Positions 23,948-35,200 of a DNA stretch of 64,000 nt are shown here, in pieces (position 1 is the stretch's first letter; each line of letters opens with the position of its first letter). Source of the DNA: Neovahlkampfia damariscottae (lineage: Eukaryota > Heterolobosea > Selenaionea > Neovahlkampfiida > Neovahlkampfiidae); assembly GCA_016618085.1 (NCBI GenBank), contig JABLTG010000022.1, forward strand, positions 1-64,000. Reading direction: 5' to 3'. The notes below the pieces were generated by a model. The model saw nothing but the letters and a program-made list of their open reading frames with translations. It had not been told where the DNA came from and did no database searches. The translations under genes were made by a program, and so were the position numbers.

Positions 23948-24136
23948 TTAATATTTTATTTTGAACGGTTTAAAATAATCTGGTGCTTTTCCAATATAAT
24001 GCTTTTGCTCGATTTCGTTGTCATCATCGTTTTGGTTTCTTCGATCTTTTACATCCATTAAAAGAAACTGATACTTTACTTTTGTATTGGTTTCTAAAAA
24101 TTTCTTAGCTTCTTTCAATGTTTCAAATTCATACAT
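23948..24136 (-). CDS. small element protein of unknown function, 62 residues
   Basis: Frame MYEFETLKEAKKFLE..., acidic middle (NQNDDDNEIEQ), slightly overlapping the 3' end of the packaging-ATPase frame. No family recognised. Tight overlap is typical of viral gene packing. Confidence 0.35.
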   Translation of the reverse strand: MYEFETLKEAKKFLETNTKVKYQFLLMDVKDRRNQNDDDNEIEQKHYIGKAPDYFKPFKIKY

Positions 24137-24636
24137 AAAATTTTCATAGATTGCTTCGATTGATAACTGTTTTGTTGTTTAAATGTAATAAAATATGTGC
24201 TACACACTCTTAATAAAGTTGGCAATTCCTTGATGTATTGGGTTGTGAAAATGAAAAGAATGTTAGGATGTCTAAAAGTTGAAATGTTTTTTTTGAATTT
24301 AGCACTTTCAAAATTAATAGAACCGATACAATCATCAAATATCACAAACGCAGGGGAAGCTTTGCCATGTTTTTTATGTTGCTCAATTTGAATATTGTAC
24401 AATTTGATCAATGTATCTTCCTTATATTGTGAATGTACATATTCTTTTGGTAGAAAATCATATGATCCTTTCCATGCAGCTGGACAGAAACACAATCCGT
24501 ATTTTAGTTTTTTGGTTCTAAACAATTCAGTAATCAAATATTTGATCATATATGTTTTTCCACTTTTAGGAGCAGCACAAAAAAAAGAAATATTAGGTAT
24601 ATTATTTATCATCAATTCGAAAGGGTCTTTTTCCAT
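24115..24636 (-). pseudogene. A32-like (FtsK/HerA superfamily) packaging ATPase of the element
   Basis: P-loop ATPase of the kind that pumps DNA into capsids in Polintons, virophages and large DNA viruses. Visible motifs: Walker A SGKTYM preceded by CAAPK, Walker B FVIFDDCIG, and a sensor strand ILFIFTTQY. The length (173 residues) is at the short end for the family. It is the strongest viral hallmark here together with the integrase. Listed as part of a broken element. Confidence 0.75.
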
Positions 24637-24771
24637 TGTATACTATTAAATAATAAAATATTTACAAAGTTTTAATTATTCCATCTGCAATTACGTATCT
24701 GCTATCCCAATTTTCTTCGGTCATTTTTATAATATTAAAACACAAAAACAATATTAATATTTTATATTAAT

Positions 24772-25176
24772 TTATTCGGACGTTTGAGAATCAATTTTTT
24801 TTTCAGCACCTAGTCTTTTTAATATGAGATTAAATGCTCTGTTTTCGAACTTAGAAGGGAATAAAGCTTCTATATGTTCTAATCTGCCTACCATTGTGGT
24901 ATACAATGCTTTTTTGGACAATAAGTCTGCTTGTTTTGGAGGTAATTTATATTCGCCAGTTGTGTACTGTTTATAAGTTCTCACATATTCATCATCAGTC
25001 TCTTTTTTAATTTGTTTTAAAAGATGATTCCTTTGCTCTATATATTTTAATGGATCTTGCATTGCATTTTGTAACAAAAAATTCTCTTTCAAAATTGCAT
25101 CCATTCCCAATTCTTCAGTTGGTAAGTCTGTCCTACCATAATTAGTCATGTATTGCTCCCTAACATGTGATGTCAC
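24772..25176 (-). pseudogene. element protein of unknown function
   Basis: About 134 residues, charged and mostly helical, with motifs such as REQYMTNYGRTDLP and a Lys-rich C-terminus. No family recognised; position between ATPase and coiled-coil genes suggests a structural or morphogenesis role, which is only inference. Confidence 0.35.
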
Positions 25177-25436
25177 AGATACCTTGTCAATATATTCTAT
25201 GATGAAAATTAAGAAATTTGAAAAGGATGAATATTTGAAGGTATTATACCCAGATTTACAGAATTTATAAATTTCAGTTTTTTTTTATTCTCTAATGATA
25301 TATGAGTTTCTTTCAACTGGCAAATAATCCTGCTTGTTTCATTACCATTTTCAACTCCTTAAATTCTTTTAAAGCATCTCCTTGTTCTTTGGAAACTGTA
25401 ACACTTGAGTGCAGTTCAAAATTAACATTATTCAAT

Positions 25437-25703
25437 TCATTCATTTTTCCTTTGAATATCTTTTTCATTAGATCTTACCTTTTTTATTGCTTCCTCAAGC
25501 ACAATAGTTTCCCCTTGTTTTTGTTTTGCGAAATCTTCTTTTTCTTGTTTGGTTCCTTCTTCTCGTTTTTTTTTTCGTATTCCAGTTATCTTTCTATTTT
25601 TCTCTGCAATATTGCTCTGAATTACTTGAAGTTGTTTCCTTAAATCTGCTTTTTGTGCATCATTCCTTGTTTTTTCAAAATTTTCGGTAATATAATTTTG
25701 CAC
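25437..25703 (-). pseudogene. coiled-coil element protein
   Basis: About 88 residues of continuous charged coiled coil (KADLRKQLQVIQSNI, KKKREEGTKQEKED). No specific function. Part of the broken element. Confidence 0.35.
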
Positions 25704-25815
25704 ATCGTTATCGTTCGTTTATTCAAAAGACAAAATAATTGATGAACTAATTAAAGAAGTAGAACAAAAAACAAAAAAGTTATCTATTCTTGAAAATGAA
25801 AAAAAGATGGAATTT

Positions 25816-26325
25816 TTATGGAGAAGAATTTACAGGTTGTCCGTATTCATCCAAAACGATATATCTGACTTCACAATGTGTAAATATCGAAGCCAATGCA
25901 ATTATTTCATTTTCTGTCCATGATTTTGTAACAATTTCAACAGCATCAAAGTCATGTTCATGAAACTCTTTCGAAGCGTTGTGATACAAACCACCGATAC
26001 ATTTGACGACATCTTTTTCTCTGACCTTACTCTTTCCACATTTTTCTTTTAAAATTTTAATAAAATCTTCATTGTTTTCAAGTTCTTCGAGTGCTTTGTC
26101 AAATGGTTCTTGAAAACGAAAACGTACTTCTTTTGGACCTAAAATTTTTGCTCTGCAATATTCTAATGCACCTCTAACATTTAATTTTCCTTTTGCTGAT
26201 AAACAATCTATTGTTAACTTTTCAACTTGAAACTTTTCTTTTAAAAGTTCTTTTTCAACTCGACTATTTTCATCCTTGAGCTTGTTTTCAACTTCACGAA
26301 GCTCTTTTTCATATGCAAGAAGTTC
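25816..26325 (-). pseudogene. element protein fragment of unknown function
   Basis: A long open minus-strand stretch (about 168 residues): a charged helical first part (EKELREVENKLKDENSRVEKE), then a more globular part with HCEVRYIVLDEYG near the end. Codon use and low stop density suggest it was coding. No family recognised. Confidence 0.35.
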
Positions 26326-26644
26326 ATTTTAATGAAAAGACATTATGTTCCAGATTATAGATTCCAATTTCATTTTTCTGAAATCATGCGGCTTTTCAAT
26401 GTTTAAAACTTGATTAACTTCTTCTTCTGGTATTTTTAATGAAGAAAATATGAGTTCTTTCGAATAATTGAAGGTTTTTTTTTTTAAACATGAATTTGGA
26501 CCTGAGAAAACTTTGTTGCATGATGAACTTGATGTTTGTCTTGGATGAATTGATCTGACCAATCAAATGGAAGTGAACTTTGTTTGGTATTGATTTTGCC
26601 AAATGACTTAAAGAAATGACGACAATATATTTTAAATGGAACAA

Positions 26645-27200
26645 AAAAGAACGAAAATGAACACAGGTTATATTTATAAATTTGTTGTAAAGACCCAAAT
26701 GTTACAGAATTTTATGTTGGTTCTACAAAAAATATTCGAAGAAGAAAATGTCAACATAAATATTCATGTAACAATGAAAATAGTGAAAAAAATCATTTAA
26801 ATGTTTATAAATTCATCAGGAAGCATCAAGGATTTGAAAATTGGGATATGATCGTTTTAGAAGAAGTGCATTATGATAAAAAACATGAACTAAGAAAATA
26901 TGAGAGAGATCATATTGAATTATTAAAACCAACTTTAAATAAACATATGCCTGATACTTTATCAATTGACAACTGTGGAGGTTTGGAAAATTTGCGAACA
27001 GCATCCAAAAAGAAATTTTATCAAGAAAATAAAGAAAAAATTAAATATTCTTCTCATCAAAGATATTTAATATTGAAAGAAAAAATCACCTGTGAATGTG
27101 GCGGAAACTTCCAAAAATCTGGGAAACATAAACATTTACAAACTAAAAAACACCTATTGTTTATCAAACAACCAATAATTATTTTAAATTTGAGAAGAAT
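26645..27200 (+). pseudogene. GIY-YIG homing-type endonuclease of the element
   Basis: Contains the GIY-YIG family pattern: a YIYKF strand, EFYVGSTKNIRRRKCQH (the YIG-like strand with the catalytic Arg region), a helix with YKFIRKHQGFENW, and a conserved Glu region (YERDHIELLKPTLN). The tail CECGGNFQKSGKHKHLQTKKH is a zinc-finger often fused to these nucleases in giant viruses and virophages. Opposite strand to the integrase next to it. Listed as part of a broken element. Confidence 0.65.
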
Positions 27201-28207
27201 TATTTATTTTTCTTCTTTTGCGACTTTTTACAAGTGTGGATCCAATAAATTTCTTTGATTCTTTTTGAACCTCATCAATTGTTTCCTGAAGTTGTTCGTA
27301 ATCAATTTTCTTCATGTTTCTTGGATTGAATAACTTCTTTAATACCTCTTTTGTTTTTAAATTTTGTAATTTGTATTTGTTTCCCACTTCTTCAATATTG
27401 TATATGGATTGAGATTCTTATTTTATCTGACTTCTCGAAGGTTTTCTTGTTCACTATTGTTCTGACTTTATCGTTGATATTGAATTGCTTTTCAACTTTC
27501 TTTACATCTTGAAACTTCCAAACATCCACTGGTTTACTCTTGATTGTTGAATGTCGGTTATTGTTGTATTTTTTGACAATTTCGGGCAATGTTTTATACC
27601 ATAAGTATGGGGATTGTTTACTTGCAATTCTCGCTTTTTGTATTAATCCCGAAAGAGTACCGTTAAATCTCTCCACCAAACTATTTTTTATCAAATCATC
27701 CAGCTCAGAATAAACAACTTTCACATCATTATCTTTCATCAATTTCACAAATTCGTCAGAAATGAACTGATTATCACATCTCAATTCTTTTGGATATCCT
27801 AATTCATTGAAAATATCTTTTATCGCATCGAGTAATGTCACCTTTTTATTCCCTCTTGTACTCTCTTTGAATTTCATATTTGTTAATGCTCTTGACGCAA
27901 CATATCTCGAGTTTGTGTCAATTACATTTAAAATATACTGATATCTATGAACTTTTTATCTATTGTACACCACAATATCCGTCTAATATAAACCTCTATT
28001 CATTCCAACGACAATTTAGCTAAATTCTTTTTGTTTATGTGGTACTTTCGATAATTGTTGCCATTCTTGCTTATCCCTTATTGTTTTAATTTTCTTTAAT
28101 GTTGTTTTTATTCCGTTATCCTTCAACATCTCTTGTAGTTTCTTTAAATCATTTGTTAATCCTGTATTTGGATTGTTTATCAATTTTTTGATTTTTTCAT
28201 CTTCCAT
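27184..28207 (-). pseudogene. Polinton-class DDE integrase region
   Basis: Retroviral-type integrase as carried by Polintons and some virophages. Parts from the amino end: an N-terminal helical/HHCC-like segment (about 28016-28207), the DDE core with ELRCDNQFISDEF and VERFNGTLSGLIQKA (27392-27960), and a C-terminal SH3/chromo-like segment ending FNPRNMKKIDYEQL (27184-27387). The region is broken. It marks the element as a self-integrating type. Confidence 0.75.
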
Positions 28208-28310
28208 TTGTATAATTTAGGTATAGATTTTAATTATTTTATTATTTTTTTGGGTTTAAAGAAATAAAAATAATATAAAACGGCAAAAAAGAACATTTCA
28301 TAAATATGCT

Positions 28311-28631
28311 TTGACAAGTGAAGATATGGAACAAATTAAAGCTGTTTATAAATCCAAATTTGTTGTTCCTAAAGCTGTTGATCTTGATGAAGAAATCCAA
28401 AGAGACGAACAACCAAAACAACCAAAACAACCAAAAACTGATTTTAATGAACTTGCCAGACTTGCAAAAGAAGGAAAAATTCAATTATTGGCTGATGATA
28501 CATACTTTTACCAAAATGCTGGTTATAACATCCATCATTTGAAGAAAGGCGATGTTGCTAAAATAGTATCTGCATCCAAACAATTAAACCAATCAAACAA
28601 AAAAACTAATATCTGCAAAGAACTTGACTAA
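28311..28631 (+). pseudogene. right-end element protein fragment
   Basis: About 100 residues with a Pro/Gln/Lys linker (QPKQPKQPK) between two charged parts. Behind it, 28632-29060 holds more coding-like sequence without a recognisable family. An upstream motif similar to the other element copies (GGGTTTAAAGAAAT at about 28252) lies before it. Confidence 0.35.
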
Positions 28632-29071
28632 ATTAAAACAAATGAATATTACGCTTTAAAAGATCCAAAAACAATAAATGAATTATATATATTTGATAAA
28701 AAAGAATTATTTAATTTTGAATTCAAAGAAAAACAAAGTTATACTATTTTTTATGCTGGTGATTTAATTGAATTATTAATATGGTTAAAATATGATTTGA
28801 AATACCATCCATACATTATTTATAAATCAACATAAAATTTTCCAATTGAACAAATGAAATTATTTAAAGAACTTGACAATAAATTTATGTCAGTAGCTTT
28901 ATGTTCAAAATATTTAAGAACTTATTCGAAATTACAACACAATTTATTTAATTTTCCAATTAGTTGTGCTACTGGAATTTTAAACGGCAAGAAAACTTAT
29001 TACGGAATTGCAAATTGAATGAAAATGACTTCACTGCTGTTTATTTTCAACATTCACAAAAAAAGAATATT

Positions 29072-29153
29072 TGATTACTGTGGGGTTCGAACCCACGCCC
29101 ACGAATGGACAGGAACCTTAATCCTGCGCCTTGGACCGCTCGGCCAAGTAACC
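29072..29153 (-). tRNA. tRNA-Leu (AAG)
   Basis: Reads GGTTACT ... AGTAATC(A) as the acceptor stem, D-arm GGCCGAGCGGTCC, anticodon arm CAGGA-TTAAGGT-TCCTG giving anticodon AAG, a long variable arm (class II, as expected for Leu) and T-arm GTGGG-TTCGAAC-CCCAC. 82 nt, no intron. It lies directly at the right edge of the Polinton-like element. Confidence 0.93.
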
Positions 29154-29242
29154 TTTGATGATAAGTATCAAAGAAATTATTATTTGAATGAATTAAAAGT
29201 CAAGCTTGATATTGTTGTTTTTAATTGTTGAAGAATTTTTAT

Positions 29243-29249
29243 CCAATCA
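29243..29249 (+). promoter_or_regulatory. CCAATCA box upstream of IP3-receptor gene
   Basis: CCAATCA ends 9 bases before the ATG at 29259, one of the closest of the CCAAT boxes in the window, implying a very short 5' leader or a site within it. Confidence 0.5.
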
Positions 29250-29258
29250 AACTATTTT

Positions 29259-32200
29259 ATGGAGTCAACGTCTCATCTCTGTATTGGAGATACCATCTCT
29301 TTGTACACAGCAAAAGATGCAGATAATTTCTACTTCAACATAAATGGGTAAGCAGTTTCTTTTTGCTAAAAGAAAAAGAATTCAAAATTTTCATTGTGCT
29401 GTTGTTCAAACCACAAAACAAGAACCATTTCCATTAAATTACCGCGAGTGTTTGTTTCAAGTAATAAAAGCTGGACAATATCAAGCACTTAAAGCTTTTA
29501 AAAAAGAAATTGAAAATGCTCAAATTCCTTTTGAAAATTTCAAACTTGAACAGATCACTGACAAAACTTTGAAAAAAAAATTATCAATATTAGAAAAAGA
29601 AATGAAGAAAGAAATGGACAACAACTGGCAATCAAACTTTGTTTCAAACCGTGGAAAACCAATTTTATACGGTGATTCAGTTTTGTTGTTTCACGTCCAA
29701 AGGTTTGTTTATTTTTTTTCTTTTTATTGTTTTTAAAAGTCAAAAATACTTGACTGTCGCCAAACAAAACTCTGAAATACAAAAAGACGCTTTGAAAATT
29801 GTTTTAACAAGTCATCCTGATAGATATGCTTTTTTCAGTATTTTACCTTCCATCAAAGTTAAAATAGAAGGTGAAAAGGTAAGAAAACATCATTTCTTTA
29901 AATTTTGTTTAGATTTACTTCAAAGACACTTTCAACATTTTCCATGGTAAATTTGGCAATAATATGAATTTAGGAAAATATGCTTTGAAAGATGGAAGAC
30001 TTGAAGTGAATATGAGTTCTTCAAGTGATCCTGCAAAATGGAAAATGAATTTGTATCAAAAAAACTCCACAAATACTCATGAATCTGATCGATTAAAATC
30101 AGGTATTGTCATCAGAATTTATCACAAAGAATATGAAGCCTATTTAATGTATGATCAAGATAAAGATTGTTTAGATTTATGTTCACCAAAAGATTTAGCT
30201 GATTTTAGTACTTTTTCTTTATGGGAACTTGAAAAGGATGAAAGAGCAAATGGTGGTTTTATCAATTGGAATGAAAATATTTTAATTAGACATTTAGCTT
30301 CAAATAAGTATATTTGTTTGGATCCAAATAAAGTAATTGTTCATCCAAAAGCAGAAACACCTCTATCAAGAACGGATACAATGTCTGGCTCTTCTCAATT
30401 CAAGAAATTTGGCTCATCATGGGGTTTAATGAAAGGAATGCTAACAAAAGAACCAGAAAATGAGAAATCAATGAAAAAAAGAAATTCAGGAATGGGTTGG
30501 AGTACAATGAAAGAAAAAATACCAATTCCATCTCCAATTGAAGAAAAAAAGACATCAGCAGCTTGGAATTTTTTAAAAAGAAAAAAATCAGTGATGGACC
30601 AGTCAAAACAAGGATGGGGTTCTGTAAAAGATGTTGGATTAGAAAAAAGGAAATCTGTTAAACAAACAAATGGAATTGGTGGTTGGAATTCTGTAAAAGA
30701 AAAAACATCAAATTCTGGAAAAACTGGTTGGAGTAATCTCAGAAGAAGAGCATTTGGTAGTTTAGTTGAAACAGTTGATTCAGTTGATGTTCAATTAACT
30801 CAGAAACATAAAACTATTTGGCATTTTGTAAACGTTCAAAAAAATAACAATGCTCTTGCTTATGAATCTTATGTCAGATTTTTTGAACCTCACCAACAAA
30901 CTTGGTTACATTTAGAACAAGAACCAGAAAAGAAAAAAGAATACAAATGTTCAAGTCAAATCAGAATGAATGAAGAAGATGTATTTTCCATCAAACAAGT
31001 TCAAGATAGTGAAGTAACAAATATTTTAGTTGTTTTATCATTGATGAAACCAATATCAAATTTTGTTCAATCAGTAATCAGCATTTTTTTGGAATTCACT
31101 TTTTTTTTTTAGATTGAAGAAGATCCAGAAGTTATTTCTGAAGATGATTTAGTTCCAGTTTTTGATTCTTTATCAAAATTGGTTTCATTCATCTTTGATG
31201 ATTACAGTGATATTCCACCAATGAAAAAAGAAGGTATTCCAATTGTTGAACGTCAAAATACTGTAAGACAATTGCATCTTTTTGATAACGTGATGAATAT
31301 GATTTCAAACTCATTTGAAAAAAAAGTTGTTGATGAAAGAAATGTGAACAAAAAAAAAAGAAAATTTGGACAAGCATTTGAAATTGGGTACAAATTATTG
31401 AAGATATGTTGTCGTGAAAATACTGCAAATGGTGAATATCTTTATAAGTACATGAATACTATACAAAATCATTTGGAATATGAAATTGGAGCTGCTGAAT
31501 GTTTATTGGATATCATCAAAGATAATGATAAAGTTCTTAATCAAATTACAGAAGCTCAAATTGATTATTTTCTTGATATTATTTTAAAAGGTGAAGGAGA
31601 AGCTTCATTTGTTTCATATGTCACAGCTCTTTGTAGTTACAAAAACAATCCAGTTATCAAGAATCAAGAATATATTTTAAAAAAACTTTTAAGTGATAAA
31701 AGAAAAGCAAGAAATATTCTTGGAACACCATGGATGCAAAGAGGAGAAATTTATCTCATGTGCTATGAAGAAGAACAATCATTAGAATTTTTTTTGGATG
31801 TTTCTGAATCTGTCAATGAATATTTGAATCAAGTTATCATTTTATTATCACAACTTTGTTTAGGAAGAAATGTTAAAGCGATTAAAGTTATTCAAGATAT
31901 TGTTGAATATGAAACAGTTGAAGCATTTATTTTAAATGAAAATCCGAAAATGAAATCATATTTAAGAAAGAGTTTTATTGAACTTTACATCAATTGTCAT
32001 ATCAATATTGAACCGTTTGAAAGAAGACCATTATATCAATTATCAAGAAATTTAGCAGAAATTAAATCTGATGAAGAAGGTGAAGAAAAACCATCTGATG
32101 GTTATCAAGATCAAATTGAGTTGTTAATTTTCAGAGATATGAAGAAATTCTTTGAAGAAAAATTTCTTAAAGAACATGCTATAATTGAAGTCAATAACTT

Positions 32201-35200
32201 GAATGAAAATATTTATATTTTGGAAATGTTAAGATTATGTCGTAATATGTTTGAATTTTCAATTTATCATGGAATGGAAGAAGTAGAGGGCTTAGTTCAA
32301 CCATTGATGAATATTATGAACGGAAATACTGATAAAAAAGATGGAAAAGTAATGTCAAATTCAGAAAGATTTGAAGATAATCCACAAAATCTAATTGTAA
32401 TGAAAATCAAAATTGAAATTTGTAACATTATTTCTTTGTTATTTGATTTAAGATTGGAAGGGAGAATTGCAAAATTTATTGAATTTTTCAAAAAGAAATA
32501 TGATTTAAATGATATTTCAGTTGTCCCAGAAGATGAGAAATTCTTCAAAGGATTATTTCAACAAGTTGATTTTGATTTTCATGGACTTCAAGATATTTTA
32601 CTTGATTTGTCACTTTATAAAAATATTGAATTGACAACAAGAGTTTTACATTTGATTTTTAGAACCAACAATCAAAAATCAGAATTGGCTGATCATTTAG
32701 CTCAAATTGAATTAGTTTCACCAAAAATGATTTCTGAATCTAAACAAATTCGTGGGACTTTCAATGGAATGAAACCTTTGATTTATTCAACATTTACTTC
32801 AATGAGTAAGGAGAATAAAAAAAAGAACGCACTATCAATTTATGGTTCAAATCTTGAGAGAGAAATGATCAGAAATCGAGATAGAACTCAAAAGATTTTG
32901 AGAAATCTTGGATTTCATACAACTGTATTTGGTGCATTACAACAAGTTACTCCAAAACAAATTACTGAAGAAGCTGTACTTCCAATATTCAAATTACTCA
33001 AGGATGTAAGAAAAATATTTCATTTATAATATTTTTAACAGTTTGTTTGTGATAACCCAACAAATCAAGCTCTGGTTGGTGAACATTTCAATTTATTAAT
33101 TCCATTAATTTCCGAATTTGAGAGTGATGATGTCATTGAACTTTTAATTGAAACTTGTAAAGAGAATAGACATGTTTGTTCATCCATTGAAGAAAAAACA
33201 ATTCAATTATATTTGAGATCAATTTCAAGCAAAGGAAAAAAACCTATTTACATTGATTTTCTTCGAATGTTAATTAAACCATCCAAAGGTGAAAGTATCA
33301 AAAGGAATCAATTTTTAGTGATCAAAGAGCTATTAGAAAGAAAAAATAATACTATTTTATTATTCAATGATGAAGATGGTTTGAAAAAAAGAAACAAATT
33401 GATCACTGAAGAAGAAGATAAAGATCCAAATGGAAAATTAAATTACTTCATGGTAAGACATAACAACAAATCATTAATATTTAACAGTCATTATTGTTGT
33501 TATTAATTGATGGAACAGAAGGAAAAGCTCATTTTTCTGAATTAAAAATGCAAACTGTTTTTACACTTGATGATGTTTTGAATCAATTACTTGATCCAAT
33601 GACAAAGAAACTACCAAAATTGAACAATTTATTGTTATTGTATCTTGATGAAGTTTTTATCAATACAGAAAAACCAAATCCAAAATTACCTCAAAATGAA
33701 AAATTGTGGGAGTTATTTAGTAGATTAATCACTGATATTGATGATTTTACTGATGATGCTCCAAAACATAACTATAATTCATATTATATTTTTAAAGTTA
33801 TTTTACAATTATTCAATCATTTCATTGAAGATTACAAAGATTTAATTCCAAATGAAGAATATTCAAAAACACCTTTATTTGAACTTATTACCAGTTTAGT
33901 CACTTTGCACAAAGAAGTTTGTTTACCTTATCATCGTGAATTGATTGAAAATTGTCTCTATCAAATGAAGAACATCAAAGATTTCTTTGTTGCAGAATCA
34001 GATGAATTTGCACTTAGTTTGATTGATAATTTCTTGGAAGAACAAAGTTCACATATCAAGATCAAAACTATCATTAGAAATCCAAATAAGATTGAAATTG
34101 ATGAAGATGAAGCTGAACAAAAATTTCACTTGTTCTTCAACCTTTCACGTCCATTTCTTGAAAATGATAATCAATTTGAAAAAGTTGCAAGTAACTTACT
34201 TTATTATATCAATAGAGGACAAAAAGAATTCATTGAAGCAAATATTAAATTGTTAAAAAGTTTATCTGTCACTTCAAATTGGAAATCAAAAGATTTAGTT
34301 AAAATTATCAAATTATTATTGAAAACACTTCAACATGTTTTAGATTTAGTTAAAGAAAATGGAAAGAAATATAAATTTTCATATTCTCAACTTCAAGAAG
34401 AATTTTCAAAATTAGGAGCTTCTTCATTGGTTATTGATTTAATGACATCTCCAATTGATGATGTAGTTAAAGAAGCTTTGGAATTTGGGATTAAATTACT
34501 TGATGAAGGAAATACAAGAGTCCAAGAAGATATTTATCAAAGTTGGAAAAATGATAAAACAGGTTCTTTCTTTATTTCAATCAGAAGAAGAATTAGAAAT
34601 GCAATTGATATAATCAATGAAAAGCATTCTATTATGCAAAAGAAAAAGAAATTTCAATTTGAACAAGAAGCAAATTTGAACATTTTAGCAATCATGCAAG
34701 AAGAAGAAGGAGAAGATTTTGATCTTGGTTCTAATATTGTTGAAATTTTCAGATTTCTTCAATTATTATGTGAAGGTCATAATTTGAAAATGCAAAGATA
34801 CTTGGGATTTCAATCAGAAAATCAAATTTCTATTAATTTAGTTCAAGAATGTTTAGATTTTATTTTTGAAATTAAAAAGTTAATTAATCATAATACTATT
34901 GAAATTGCATGTCAGGGATTTGATACATTGACTGAATTTGTTCAAGGACCTTGTGATGAAAATCAAAAAATTCTTAATACACCAAAATTGTATTTGTTAG
35001 CAAATGAAATTTTAGAAAATGATTTTGATCCACATTCAAGAAAGAACAATCAAGTATTAAAATTAATTGACGCATTAGAATTGAAAGAAAAAGTATTAAT
35101 AACTTTAGCGAGTGTTGCTTCTGAAGGTAGAAAACCAGAAATTATTGATTTAATGAAAAATTCACTTTTATTGAATATCTTTGAAGAAAAGATGATGGAA

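Larger units (their letters stand above)
20880..29068. mobile_element. Polinton/virophage-like element, broken fossil
   Basis: About 8.2 kb filled with small intron-less reading frames, unlike the intron-rich host genes on both sides. Recognisable parts: a retroviral-type (Polinton-class) integrase, an A32/FtsK-HerA-type genome-packaging ATPase, a GIY-YIG endonuclease with zinc-finger tail, a small membrane protein, coiled-coil and Cys-rich small proteins. Left-hand genes run on the plus strand, most right-hand genes on the minus strand. I could not recognise a major or minor capsid protein, a maturation protease or a DNA polymerase. The copy is broken, with on the order of five to ten breaks, but several frames remain open and base composition matches the host, so it looks moderately old. 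No terminal inverted repeat or target duplication could be fixed; the ends are approximate. The right end abuts the tRNA-Leu gene. Confidence 0.75.

Noticed and set aside
26329-26640. Minus-strand coding gene between the element coiled-coil gene and the GIY-YIG region
   Set aside because: Only weak, unrecognisable frames; no motif or start context supports a gene.
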